NCBI RefSeq assembly: GCF_039528515.1
Contig: NZ_BAAALT010000013.1
Span: forward strand, 1-64,000
Source of the DNA: Luedemannella flava
GTDB taxonomy: Bacteria > Actinomycetota > Actinomycetes > Mycobacteriales > Micromonosporaceae
Direction: 5' to 3'
DNA length: 64,000 nucleotides
The stretch's first letter is position 1. Each line of letters opens with the position of its first letter. The position numbers and the translations under genes were made by a program. Positions 44,210-52,074 of the stretch are shown one piece after another. The notes beneath the pieces were generated by a model. The model was not told where the DNA came from and searched no databases. It saw only the letters and a program-made list of their open reading frames with translations.

Positions 44210-44285
44210 GATCAGCTACTCAGCTGACACATTTCTTCGCCCTTACCCGCTAAGGTCAGCGCCGGTCCCTCAGTTGGAGGTTGGT

Positions 44286-44849
44286 GTGGCTTTCCCTGAA
44301 GATTCACTCACAGACGATGAGAAGGTGGTGCTGCACCTGCACCCGCACTGGAAGGCTGTGCTGCTCCCGGTGTTCTGGACGGTGCTGCTCATCGCGGCGG
44401 TCGCGGTCGCGGGTGTGTTCCTCCCCGACGGCGGCGCGTCGAGCATCGCGCTGCTCGTGATCGGCGGCGTGGCGCTGGTCCTGTTCTTCTGGCTCGCGTT
44501 CGCGCCGTTCATCGTCTGGCGCAGCACCCACTTCGTCTTCACGAACGAGCGGGTCCTCCTGCGCGAGGGCGTCTTCTCCCGCGAGCAACGTGACATCCCG
44601 CTGGCCCGGGTCAACGACGTCGCGTCGAAGCAGAGCCTGCTCGAGCGCCTGCTCGGCTGCGGCACCCTGACCGTCGAGTCGGCCGGCGAGCGCGGCCAGT
44701 CGGTGCTCAAGGACATCCCCAAGGTGGTCGCCGTCCAGAAGGCCGTGTACCAGCTGGTCGAGGCCGACCACGAGCGCCGCACCCTCGACGGCGAGGAGAT
44801 GCGCCAGATCATGCGTGAGCGCGGCACCCCCGACGAGCCCGCCAAGTAA
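44286..44849 (+). CDS. PH-domain membrane protein (bPH2 / YdbS-like)
   Basis: 187 residues from GTG 44286 with TTGGAGG 7 nt upstream. Acidic N terminus, two membrane helices (WKAVLLPVFWTVLLIAAVAVAGVF; SIALLVIGGVALVLFFWLAF), then a bacterial PH domain (THFVFTNERVLLREGVFSREQRDIPLARVNDVA...GCGTLTVESAG). Equivalent of Rv3278c downstream of birA. Function unknown. A 12-bp hairpin follows the stop. Confidence 0.9.
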   Translation: MAFPEDSLTDDEKVVLHLHPHWKAVLLPVFWTVLLIAAVAVAGVFLPDGGASSIALLVIGGVALVLFFWLAFAPFIVWRSTHFVFTNERVLLREGVFSREQRDIPLARVNDVASKQSLLERLLGCGTLTVESAGERGQSVLKDIPKVVAVQKAVYQLVEADHERRTLDGEEMRQIMRERGTPDEPAK

Positions 44850-44867
44850 CGCACCCGCCTCCCACCC

Positions 44868-44905
44868 GCGGCCCAGACCCGCCCCAGGGCGCCGGTCTGG
44901 GCCGC
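44868..44905 (+). terminator. Terminator hairpin after PH-domain gene
   Basis: Perfect 12-bp arms GCGGCCCAGACC (44868-44879) and GGTCTGGGCCGC (44894-44905), 14-nt loop, 18 bp after the stop codon. Confidence 0.7.
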
Positions 44906-44931
44906 CCCGTCCCCGCCGCGGCGGCGGTTCT

Positions 44932-44991
44932 GCTTTTGGCGCCATAAGCCCGGAATTCGGCCCGGCATTCCAGACCTATGGCGCCAAAAGC
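44932..44991. repeat. Long inverted repeat, GCTTTTGGCGCCATA arms
   Basis: Perfect 15-bp arms GCTTTTGGCGCCATA (44932-44946) and TATGGCGCCAAAAGC (44977-44991) with a 30-nt interior containing GGAAT/ATTCC. The TTTT-containing arms are unusual in this GC-rich setting. It may be a second terminator, a small non-autonomous element or a regulator site. Confidence 0.6.
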
Positions 44992-45514
44992 TCGGCGGGG
45001 CCCGGTTGTTGGCACGAAGGCACGCCTACCGGATCGGCCTTCGATCGCGGCCACCGCGGAAGATCGCGATTTCGAGCCAGGTAACTATTCAGGTGTCCCG
45101 TCCGAGTGACGTACGACCGGTCCGTGCCTCCATCGGTTGCTCAGGTGGTGGCGTCTCCAGACAGCGGTCACGATGAGGTTTCGGGTGGGACCCGGCGTTC
45201 CCGCTCAACGTCGCGATCATCGGTCCTCCGGCGCCCGTTGGCACCTAGATCGGGGTTTCTGTGCAGGAGTGTGGCTGGGCTGCGCTCTGGTACAGAAAAC
45301 GGCGATCTTCACCCCGGCGCGGACCACCTGAACAGTTACCGTGCACCAAACGCTGATCATCTCGGCACCGCAGGGCGACATGTCACTTTCTGTGCCAAGA
45401 GGATGCGCGTTCGATTCGCTTGAAAGGTCGGAGGCGCGAGGAGCGATCTTCGGGACAAGCGTGGGTGGTGTGCTGCGCGCACGGCGCCGTTGGCCCGGGG
45501 CGGCGTCGGCAGGG
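44992..45514. other. Intergenic region without clear gene
   Basis: About 520 bp, lower in GC than the flanking genes and with many codon-usage-atypical stretches. Small frames exist (for example 45173-45331, beginning MRFRVGPGVPAQRRDH) but show no ribosome site or convincing codon bias. A stretch near 45275-45310 (GCTCTGGTACAGAAAACGGC) looks like a fragment of a dispersed repeat. Candidate site for a decayed gene or small RNA; nothing can be proven by eye. Confidence 0.4.
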
Positions 45515-46159
45515 TCAGCGGGTGTTGGCGCCGGCGGGGCGGCGGCCCTTCTGGGCCGGCATGTTGCGGGTGTTCTTGCCGCGGGTGGCGCCGTTGGTGC
45601 CGGAGGTGGCCGTGCCCGCGTTGGCCGGGGCGTCCGTCTCGGTGATCCTGGCGGCCTCGGCGTCGAGGTCCTCGGCGAGCTCCGGCGGGACGGAGGCGAA
45701 GGCCTCCATCGCCGAGGTCTCGGCGGGTTCCGCCTTGAAGACGTGCGTCCGGTATGCCCAGAAGCGGAAGACCGTGCCGATGACGATGCCGATGCCGGTG
45801 AAGAGGTTCAGGGCGAGCAGGTGGGTGATGTGCAGGCCGTACTTGCCGAAGGCGAGCACCGCGGTCTCGATGACCAGGCCGACCAGGTTGAAGAAGAAGA
45901 ACAGTGCGTACTCGCGGCGGAGCGTGGACTTGGGGCGGTCCCGGTACGTCCAGTGGCGGTTCATGAAGTAGGCGGCGGTCGTGGCCACGATCGTGGCGAC
46001 GGCCTTCCCCTTCACCTCGCTGTTCTGGAAGATGGTGATCCAGAGCAGGTTCGACACGCCGACGTTGACGCAGAGATTGATCACGCCGATGGTGCCGAAC
46101 TTCGCCAGTTCGTGGGCTAGGCCCTGCCACCGCTGGGGGAGACGCTGCACAAGACGCAC
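45515..46159 (-). CDS. GtrA-family membrane protein 1
   Basis: 214 residues from GTG 46157-46159 with AAGGTGG upstream. Four membrane segments in the GtrA order: KFGTIGVINLCVNVGVSNLLW, AVATIVATTAAYFMNRHW, EYALFFFFNLVGLVIETAVL, LALNLFTGIGIVIGTVFRFWAYR. GtrA proteins flip or help flip undecaprenyl/decaprenyl-linked sugars across the membrane. An 80-residue Ala/Thr-rich disordered C-terminal tail is unusual. Equivalent in position to Rv3277. Confidence 0.9.
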   Translation of the reverse strand: MRLVQRLPQRWQGLAHELAKFGTIGVINLCVNVGVSNLLWITIFQNSEVKGKAVATIVATTAAYFMNRHWTYRDRPKSTLRREYALFFFFNLVGLVIETAVLAFGKYGLHITHLLALNLFTGIGIVIGTVFRFWAYRTHVFKAEPAETSAMEAFASVPPELAEDLDAEAARITETDAPANAGTATSGTNGATRGKNTRNMPAQKGRRPAGANTR

Positions 46160-46222
46160 CGACCCACCTTACGCGCTAGGTCCACCCTGGGCTGAATTCG
46201 CGTTGTTTCCGGGGGATGAAGC

Positions 46223-46738
46223 TCACGCCTCGGCGGGACTGGGCGTGGGCACCGTGTTGTTGCGGAACACGAAACGCCGGTATGCCCAGAAGCGGAAAGC
46301 CGAGGCCAGCGCCGTACCAAAGATGGTCTTGGAGATGTTGTCGGCGAGCGGGCTCTGCAGGGCGGGCCAGTGCGAACCCAGCAGGTTGTGACTGAAAAGA
46401 AGCACAGCGGCGGTGATCAATAGGCCGACCACGTTGAAGAAGAAATACAGCGCGTACTCCCGGTGCAGGCCGGTGCGGTCGCGGTCGCGCCAGGTCCAGA
46501 ACCGGTTGCCGAGGAACGCCAGGGTGGCCGCGACGGTGGTCGAGACGACCGTCGAGGGGAACCAGCCCCAGTCGAGGCCCACCCGGCATACGTTGAAGAT
46601 CAGGAAGTCGACGACGAACGTGCTCGCGCCCACGATGCCGAACTTGCCGAACTCGTGGATGAGGTGCGCGAAGCGCCGGTAGAGGCCGACGAGGCCACCG
46701 GTGTCGGGCTCGGCGACGGGGGAGGGCAGCGGAGGCAC
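46223..46738 (-). CDS. GtrA-family membrane protein 2
   Basis: 171 residues from GTG 46736-46738 (VPPLPSPVAEPDTGG); an upstream TTG at 46846 would add 36 Arg-rich residues and is unlikely. Four segments of the GtrA fold (KFGIVGASTFVVDFLIFNV, STTVAATLAFLGNRFWTW, EYALYFFFNVVGLLITAAVLLF, ISKTIFGTALASAFRFWAYRRFVF). It lies 63 bp upstream of GtrA 1 and both keep the R-E-Y-A-L-[FY]-F-F-F-N core, pointing to an old tandem duplication. Probably cotranscribed. Confidence 0.87.
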   Translation of the reverse strand: MPPLPSPVAEPDTGGLVGLYRRFAHLIHEFGKFGIVGASTFVVDFLIFNVCRVGLDWGWFPSTVVSTTVAATLAFLGNRFWTWRDRDRTGLHREYALYFFFNVVGLLITAAVLLFSHNLLGSHWPALQSPLADNISKTIFGTALASAFRFWAYRRFVFRNNTVPTPSPAEA

Positions 46739-46867
46739 GACCCCGAGCGTACCGGCCCGGCGCCGCCAGGACCGTCCGGAAGGCGCGCGGCGCACCCGAT
46801 GCGCGACTGTGCGCGCAGAATCCAGCCAGCGAGCGCTCTCGCGCAAATCCTTCGGATTCTGCCGTTA

Positions 46868-46964
46868 CTTGTGCACTTATTCACAAGAACTCGCGGTTGT
46901 AGCGGCAATTCTTCGGTCTAGGGTGAGCCAATCCCCGGAAGTTTCACGGCCGTTCGAACGGCCG
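46868..46964 (+). promoter_or_regulatory. pckG upstream region with two palindromes
   Basis: Inverted repeat CTTGTG (46868-46873)/CACAAG (46882-46887) is followed by TTGTAG (46896-) and TAGGGT (46919-) boxes that could form a promoter, then by a perfect 18-bp palindrome CGGCCGTTCGAACGGCCG at 46947-46964, about 40 bp before the leader frame. The palindrome is a candidate operator for a carbon-status regulator, or a hairpin in the 5' leader. Confidence 0.5.
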
Positions 46965-47004
46965 ACTTTCGGCATTGGGTCAACGTTGACCAGAGGAGAA
47001 AGCC

Positions 47005-47082
47005 ATGGCCGAGCGCAGCGAGGGCATCAGCCAGCTCAGACAAAGTCATGTCGACGCCACCCGAAGGGGGGCGGCGACATGA
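47005..47082 (+). CDS. Leader frame before pckG, divergent MSERQRA element
   Basis: 25-residue frame MAERSEGISQLRQSHVDATR plus RGAAT. It has its own strong ribosome site (AGAGGAGAA, 46992-47000) and its stop overlaps the pckG start (ATGA, 47079-47082). The nucleotide sequence is related to the elements at 6941 and 39316, although part of it is read in another frame. Ribosomes finishing here would reinitiate at pckG. Confidence 0.55.
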   Translation: MAERSEGISQLRQSHVDATRRGAAT

Positions 47083-48902
47083 CGACGGCGGCACCCGAAA
47101 GAACAGCGACCAGCCCGACCCCGACCAACCACCGCGCCCTCCTCGCCTGGGTGCGCGAGATGTCCGAACTGACCCGTCCCGACCGGGTCGTGTGGTGCGA
47201 CGGATCCGAGGCCGAGGCGGGTGAGCTGACCCGGGCGCTCGTCGCCGGCGGCACGCTCGAGCCGCTGCGGCGGCCGGGCGACTTCCTGGCCCGCACCGAC
47301 CCCGGCGACGTGGCCCGCGTCGAGGAGCGCACCTTCATCTGCTCGCCCGACCCCGACGACGCCGGCCCGACCAACAACTGGATGGCCCCCGACCAGATGC
47401 GGGCGACCATGACCAGGCTCTACGACGGCTGCATGCGCGGCCGGACGATGTACGTGGTGCCGTTCTGCATGGGCCCGCTCGACGCCGCCGAGCCGAAGTT
47501 CGGCGTCGAGCTCACCGACAGCGCGTACGTCGTGGTCAGCATGCGGACGATGACCCGGATGGGCGCCGCCGCGCTCGCCGCGATGGGTGAGAACGCGCCG
47601 TTCGTGCGCGCGCTGCACTCGGTCGGCGCGCCGCTGGAGCCCGGCCGGGCCGACGTGCCGTGGCCGTGCAACGAGACGAAGTACATCTCGCACTTCCCCG
47701 CGACCCGCGAGATCTGGTCGTACGGGTCCGGCTACGGCGGCAACTCGCTGCTCGGCAAGAAGTGCTACTCGCTGCGCATCGCCAGCGTCATGGGGCGCGA
47801 CGAGGGCTGGCTCGCCGAGCACATGCTCATCCTCAAGCTGACCTCGCCGCAGGGCGCCACGCACTACATCGCGGCGGCGTTCCCGTCGGCGTGCGGCAAG
47901 ACCAACCTCGCGATGCTGGAGCCGACGCTGCCGGGCTGGCGTGTGGAGACGCTCGGGGACGACATCGCCTGGCTGCGCTTCGGCGACGACGGCCGGCTCT
48001 ACGCGGTCAACCCGGAGTACGGGCTGTTCGGCGTCGCGCCCGGCACCGACTGGACGACCAACCCCAACGCCATGCGCACCCTGGAGCGCGGCAACACGAT
48101 CTACACCAATGTCGCCCGTACCGCAGAGGATGGGGTGTGGTGGGAGGGCATGGGCGCGGCCCCGGCCGGGCTCACCGACTGGCACGGGCAGCCGTGGGAC
48201 GGCAGCGCGCCGGCGGCGCACCCGAACTCGCGGTTCTGCGTGCCCATCCGGCAGTGCCCCATCCTCGCCCCGGAGTACGACGACCCGCGCGGCGTGCCGA
48301 TCTCGGCGATCCTCTTCGGCGGGCGCCGGCGCACGACGGTCCCGCTGGTCACCGAGGCGCGCGACTGGGCGCACGGGGTGTTCCTGGGCGCGACCCTCAG
48401 CTCGGAGACGACCGCGGCGGCGACCGGCAAGGTCGGCGTGGTGCGGCGTGACCCGATGGCGATGCTGCCGTTCATCGGCTACCACGCGGGCGACTACTTC
48501 GCGCACTGGTTGAACGTCGGCAAGCATGCCGACGCGGCCGTACTCCCCAGGATCTTTTATGTGAACTGGTTCCGCCGGGGCGAGGACGGGCGCTTCCTCT
48601 GGCCCGGCTTCGGTGAGAACTCGCGCGTGCTCAAGTGGGTCGTGCAGCGGCTGGAGGGCACCGGCGAGGCGGTCGAGACGCCGATCGGGCTGACCCCGCC
48701 GGCGGCCGCGATCGACCGGAGCGGGCTGGACCTCGACGTGGCCGACGTCGCCGAGGCGCTGCGTGTCGACGTGGCCGAGTGGCGGGCCGAACTGCCGGAC
48801 CTCTCCGACTGGTTTGCCCGCTTCGGCGAGAAACTTCCGACCGTACTGTGGGCGGAGCTGGATGCCCTGAAAGTCCGCCTCGGCGGTTCGGACAGCCGGT
48901 AG
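47079..48902 (+). CDS. pckG: Phosphoenolpyruvate carboxykinase (GTP)
   Basis: 607 residues, same length as mycobacterial PckG. GTP-dependent conversion of oxaloacetate to PEP, first step of gluconeogenesis. Kinase-1 loop FPSACGKTNLAML with the hyper-reactive cysteine (near 270), metal-site GDDIAWLRFGDDGRLYAVNPEYGLFGVAPGT, CNETKYISHFP, and GENSRVLKWVVQR guanine-site region. ATG at 47079 overlaps the stop of the 25-codon leader frame. A 16-bp hairpin follows. Confidence 0.96.
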   Translation: MTTAAPERTATSPTPTNHRALLAWVREMSELTRPDRVVWCDGSEAEAGELTRALVAGGTLEPLRRPGDFLARTDPGDVARVEERTFICSPDPDDAGPTNNWMAPDQMRATMTRLYDGCMRGRTMYVVPFCMGPLDAAEPKFGVELTDSAYVVVSMRTMTRMGAAALAAMGENAPFVRALHSVGAPLEPGRADVPWPCNETKYISHFPATREIWSYGSGYGGNSLLGKKCYSLRIASVMGRDEGWLAEHMLILKLTSPQGATHYIAAAFPSACGKTNLAMLEPTLPGWRVETLGDDIAWLRFGDDGRLYAVNPEYGLFGVAPGTDWTTNPNAMRTLERGNTIYTNVARTAEDGVWWEGMGAAPAGLTDWHGQPWDGSAPAAHPNSRFCVPIRQCPILAPEYDDPRGVPISAILFGGRRRTTVPLVTEARDWAHGVFLGATLSSETTAAATGKVGVVRRDPMAMLPFIGYHAGDYFAHWLNVGKHADAAVLPRIFYVNWFRRGEDGRFLWPGFGENSRVLKWVVQRLEGTGEAVETPIGLTPPAAAIDRSGLDLDVADVAEALRVDVAEWRAELPDLSDWFARFGEKLPTVLWAELDALKVRLGGSDSR

Positions 48903-48906
48903 TCAA

Positions 48907-48956
48907 GATCCAGGTGCGTCGCTGTCGTAACCCCGACTGTGCGACGCACCTGGATC
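48907..48956 (+). terminator. Strong hairpin after pckG
   Basis: Perfect 16-bp arms GATCCAGGTGCGTCGC (48907-48922) and GCGACGCACCTGGATC (48941-48956), 18-nt loop, starting 5 bp after the pckG stop; TCA/TGA extend the stem after one mismatch. Likely terminator; its GATCC ends also recall the dispersed hairpin family. Confidence 0.75.
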
Positions 48957-49004
48957 GTGAAGTCACCTCTGGCGTGCCCGGCAAAGGTGGCTACGCTGCA
49001 GGTT

Positions 49005-49772
49005 GTGGGTCTGAAGCAAGTCATCTACTCCGTGTACGAGCGGCGCCTCGCCCGCAAGCTCACGGGCAGGCCGCGCCCCCTCCACGTCGGCGTCATGTGC
49101 GACGGCAACCGTCGCTGGGCGAAGGAGATGGGCTACGTCGACCCGAACGACGGGCACCGCGTGGGCGCCGAGCGCATCAAGGAACTGCTGCGCTGGTGCG
49201 ACGAGGCGGGCATCAAGCACGTCACCCTCTGGCTGCTGTCGACGGACAACCTGAGCCGTCCCGCCGCCGAGCTGGACCCGCTGCTGCGCATCATCGAGGA
49301 CCTGGTCACCGAACTGGCCGAGGACGGGCAGCCCTGGCGGCTGCGCATGGTCGGCGCGCTCGACGTGCTGCCCCAGCCGCTGGCGGTGGCGCTCAAGGCC
49401 GCCGAGGAGCGCACCGTCGGCCGCGAGGGCCCGCAGGTCAACATCGCCGTCGGGTACGGCGGCCGGCGCGAGGTCGTCGACGCGGTCCGGTCGCTGCTGC
49501 ACGAGCACGCCCGCTCCGGCGGCACGCTGGAGGAGCTGGCCGAGGTCATCGACGTCGACCACATCGCGGAGCACCTCTACACCAAGGGTCAGCCCGACCC
49601 CGACCTGGTCATCCGCACCAGCGGTGAGCAGCGGATGTCCGGCTTCCTGCTGTGGCAGAGTGCGCACTCGGAGTTCTACTTCGCCGACGTCAACTGGCCG
49701 GAGTTCCGCAAGGTCGACTTCATGCGCGCCCTGCGCTCGTACGCGAACAGACAACGACGATTCGGCGCCTAA
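49005..49772 (+). CDS. uppS: Isoprenyl (cis-prenyl) diphosphate synthase
   Basis: 255 residues from GTG 49005. Cis-prenyltransferase: catalytic Asp in HVGVMCDGNRRWAKEMG (the common MDGNGRWA reads CDGNRRWA), WLLSTDNLSRP, NIAVGYGGRREVVDAVR, LVIRTSGEQRMSGFLLWQSAHSEFYF. The closest pattern is the M. tuberculosis Rv1086 short-chain type, which makes Z-farnesyl diphosphate, rather than Rv2361c; product length is not certain. Supplies precursors of polyprenyl phosphate for cell-wall synthesis. Confidence 0.93.
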   Translation: MGLKQVIYSVYERRLARKLTGRPRPLHVGVMCDGNRRWAKEMGYVDPNDGHRVGAERIKELLRWCDEAGIKHVTLWLLSTDNLSRPAAELDPLLRIIEDLVTELAEDGQPWRLRMVGALDVLPQPLAVALKAAEERTVGREGPQVNIAVGYGGRREVVDAVRSLLHEHARSGGTLEELAEVIDVDHIAEHLYTKGQPDPDLVIRTSGEQRMSGFLLWQSAHSEFYFADVNWPEFRKVDFMRALRSYANRQRRFGA

Positions 49773-49872
49773 GTCGATCAGCACCTGCGGTGCGTAACTG
49801 TCCGTTCACGTAGCTCGTTGTAAAGAGGGCGGCGACCTCCGCCGGTCCTTGCACGCTCTCCGGGGAGACGGC

Positions 49873-50286
49873 GTGAACGAGTTTTTTGCGGTGCTCCTGG
49901 TGCTGCTGCTCGCCGTTTCCGGGTACGTCGCGGGTCGCATGCACGGGCAGTACAGCTACCACGTGGGGTACCGGTTCGGGTACCGGCACGGGTACTACGA
50001 CGGCGACCGGGCCAGCTGGAACCGACGCCGCCGCGAGCTGCAGAACGCCGTCGCGTCCGTGATGCGCCAGCCCGAGACGCCCCGCCAGCCCGGCCCGCCC
50101 GGGGGCACCACCTACGCCAGTTCCGCGTACACCGATGTGGACGAGCCCGAGACCCCGGGCGACGAGGACACCGAGGTGATCGCCGAGGCGCCCGACGATC
50201 CGGGCGAGAGCGTGACCGCGGAGCGGGCCGCGCGTCCCCGTCGCCCGCGAGGGTGGCCCGGCGCCAGCAGCGTGCGCAGGGCGTGA
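49873..50286 (+). CDS. Small membrane protein with GY-rich motif
   Basis: 137 residues from GTG 49873 with GGGGAGACGGC upstream. One N-terminal membrane helix (FFAVLLVLLLAVSGYVAGRM), then YSYHVGYRFGYRHGYYDGDR, a Gly/Tyr-His repeat, a basic helix (RRRRELQNAVASVM), and a disordered acidic tail ending in RPRRPRGWPG. No family recognised. Located between uppS and phoH on the same strand. Confidence 0.75.
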   Translation: MNEFFAVLLVLLLAVSGYVAGRMHGQYSYHVGYRFGYRHGYYDGDRASWNRRRRELQNAVASVMRQPETPRQPGPPGGTTYASSAYTDVDEPETPGDEDTEVIAEAPDDPGESVTAERAARPRRPRGWPGASSVRRA

Positions 50287-50301
50287 CGCTTTGTTCAAGG
50301 C

Positions 50302-50511
50302 TTGGTCAAAGGATCTGGTCAGGGTGGCGTTCAGCGGTTAGCGTCTTGGTGTGGCACGGGGGTTTCCCGGGCTACCCGAGGCCCGACCGAGCCGTTGTCG
50401 GAAGGCGACGGCGTTGATGCAGACGCGTGGCCGGCACCCGACCGCGCGCGGGCATCGGTGGTTGTGCGGACCCGGATGCCGAGGTGCGCATCCGCCGGAG
50501 CTGCCTCGTGA
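50302..50511 (+). CDS. Possible small frame overlapping phoH2 start
   Basis: 69-codon frame with a TTG start whose stop overlaps the phoH2 GTG by GTGA (50508-50511). In mycobacteria phoH2 is preceded by a small overlapping antitoxin-like gene phoAT, so this frame is a positional candidate. Codon bias is only moderate and there is no clear ribosome site, so it may be noise. Confidence 0.25.
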   Translation: MVKGSGQGGVQRLASWCGTGVSRATRGPTEPLSEGDGVDADAWPAPDRARASVVVRTRMPRCASAGAAS

Positions 50512-51893
50512 CCAAGACCAGTTCCCCCGCATCGGGCAAGAAGACCACTCCCGCCCCCCGTCGTCGTGCGACTGTCGCCGACGCCGGTGAGGAGGCCAAG
50601 CCAGCCCAACGGATCATCGTCCTCGACACGTCCGTGCTGCTGGCGGACCCGTCAGCGATTCTGCGGTTCGCGGAGCACGAGGTCGTGCTGCCGCTCGTGG
50701 TGATCTCCGAGCTTGAGGGCAAGCGGCACCATCCCGAGATCGGTGCCTTCGCCCGTCAGGCCCTGCGCATGCTCGACGACCTGCGGGTCGCCCACGGGCG
50801 CCTGGACATCCCGATCCCGGTGAACGACGCCGGCGGGATGGTCCGGGTGGAGCTGAACCACAGCGATCCCGCGATCCTGCCGCCCGGCTTCCGAACGGAC
50901 TCCAACGACGCCCGCATCCTCGCGGTGGCGCTGGCCCTGGCAGCGGACGGCAACGACGTCACGCTGGTCACCAAGGACATGCCGCTGCGGGTCAAGGCCG
51001 CCGCCGTGGGCCTGGTCGCCGACGAGTACCGGCACGGCCAGGCCAGCGACCCGGGTTGGACGGGCATCGCCGAGTTCGAGTTGGCCGCCGACGAGGTGGC
51101 GCAGCTCTACGCGGGCGAGCCGCTCGACCATGAGGAGGCGCGGGAGCTGCCCTGCCACACCGGCCTGGTCCTGCATTCGCAGAACGGGTCGGCGCTGGGC
51201 CGGGTGATGCCCGACAAGAGCGTGCGCCTGGTGCGCGGCGACCGCGAGGCGTTCGGCCTGCGGGGCCGCTCGGCGGAGCAGCGCATCGCGCTCGACCTGC
51301 TGCTCGACGACTCGATCGGCATCGTGTCGCTCGGCGGGCGCGCGGGCACGGGCAAGTCGGCGTTGGCGCTGTGCGCGGGTCTTGAGGCGGTGATGGAGCG
51401 GCGCAAGCACCGGAAGGTCATCATCTTCCGGCCGCTGTACGCCGTGGGCGGGCAGGAGCTGGGCTATCTGCCGGGCACCGAGGCCGAGAAGATGGCGCCC
51501 TGGGCGCAGGCGGTCTACGACACGCTCGGCGCGGTCGCGCACGAGAACGTGCTGGAGGAGATCGGCTCCCGGGGTCTGCTGGAGATCCTGCCGCTCACCC
51601 ACATCCGCGGGCGCAGCCTGCACGACGCGTTCGTCATCGTCGACGAGGCGCAGTCGCTGGAGCGCGGGGTTCTGCTCACCGTGCTGTCGCGCATCGGCAC
51701 CGGCTCGCGCGTCGTGCTCACCCACGACGTCGCGCAGCGGGATAACCTGCGCGTCGGCCGGCACGACGGCGTGGCCGCAGTCATCGAGGCGCTGAAGGGT
51801 CACCCCCTCTTCGCGCACGTGACGCTCACCCGTTCGGAGCGGTCGCCGATCGCCGAGGTGGTCACCGATCTGCTCGAGGACCTGCCGGTATAG
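50508..51893 (+). CDS. phoH2: PIN-PhoH fusion protein (PhoH2-like RNase/helicase)
   Basis: 461 residues from GTG 50508 with GGAG 7 nt upstream. N-terminal PIN domain (IIVLDTSVLLADPSAI, ISELEGKRHH, NDARILAVAL, VTLVTKDMPLRVKA) provides the acidic ribonuclease site; C-terminal PhoH ATPase has Walker A GGRAGTGKSALAL near 295 and Walker B DAFVIVDEAQS near 395. In mycobacteria this fusion unwinds and cleaves RNA. Positional match to Rv1095 between uppS and glpX. Confidence 0.94.
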   Translation: MTKTSSPASGKKTTPAPRRRATVADAGEEAKPAQRIIVLDTSVLLADPSAILRFAEHEVVLPLVVISELEGKRHHPEIGAFARQALRMLDDLRVAHGRLDIPIPVNDAGGMVRVELNHSDPAILPPGFRTDSNDARILAVALALAADGNDVTLVTKDMPLRVKAAAVGLVADEYRHGQASDPGWTGIAEFELAADEVAQLYAGEPLDHEEARELPCHTGLVLHSQNGSALGRVMPDKSVRLVRGDREAFGLRGRSAEQRIALDLLLDDSIGIVSLGGRAGTGKSALALCAGLEAVMERRKHRKVIIFRPLYAVGGQELGYLPGTEAEKMAPWAQAVYDTLGAVAHENVLEEIGSRGLLEILPLTHIRGRSLHDAFVIVDEAQSLERGVLLTVLSRIGTGSRVVLTHDVAQRDNLRVGRHDGVAAVIEALKGHPLFAHVTLTRSERSPIAEVVTDLLEDLPV

Positions 51894-52074
51894 AGCAGAT
51901 AAGATCCCTTTTGTGCTGTGGCAAAAGTCACTTCGACGTGCCGGCGTGACGGTTGCTGCGCGAGGGTGGTCGACGGGCCGCTGAGACTCCTTCCGGAGGC
52001 CGCGGCCCGCGACCGCCCTCGCGACGCACTACAGAGGGCGTGTCGCGTCCCTGTCCCCGGCGAAGGGAAAGTTC

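Noticed and set aside
45137..45331. Small frame MRFRVGPGVPAQRRDH in the gene-free region
   Set aside because: No ribosome site, atypical codon use for this genome and no recognisable family; kept only as a note under the intergenic region.
46739..46846. Extended Arg-rich N terminus of GtrA 2 from a TTG
   Set aside because: The 36 added residues are basic and low-complexity and lack a ribosome site; the GTG at 46738 fits family length.
51894..52074. c-di-AMP (ydaO-type) riboswitch before the transglycosylase gene
   Set aside because: Gene context fits, but I could not identify the conserved motifs in the 181-bp leader; a covariance-model search would be needed.
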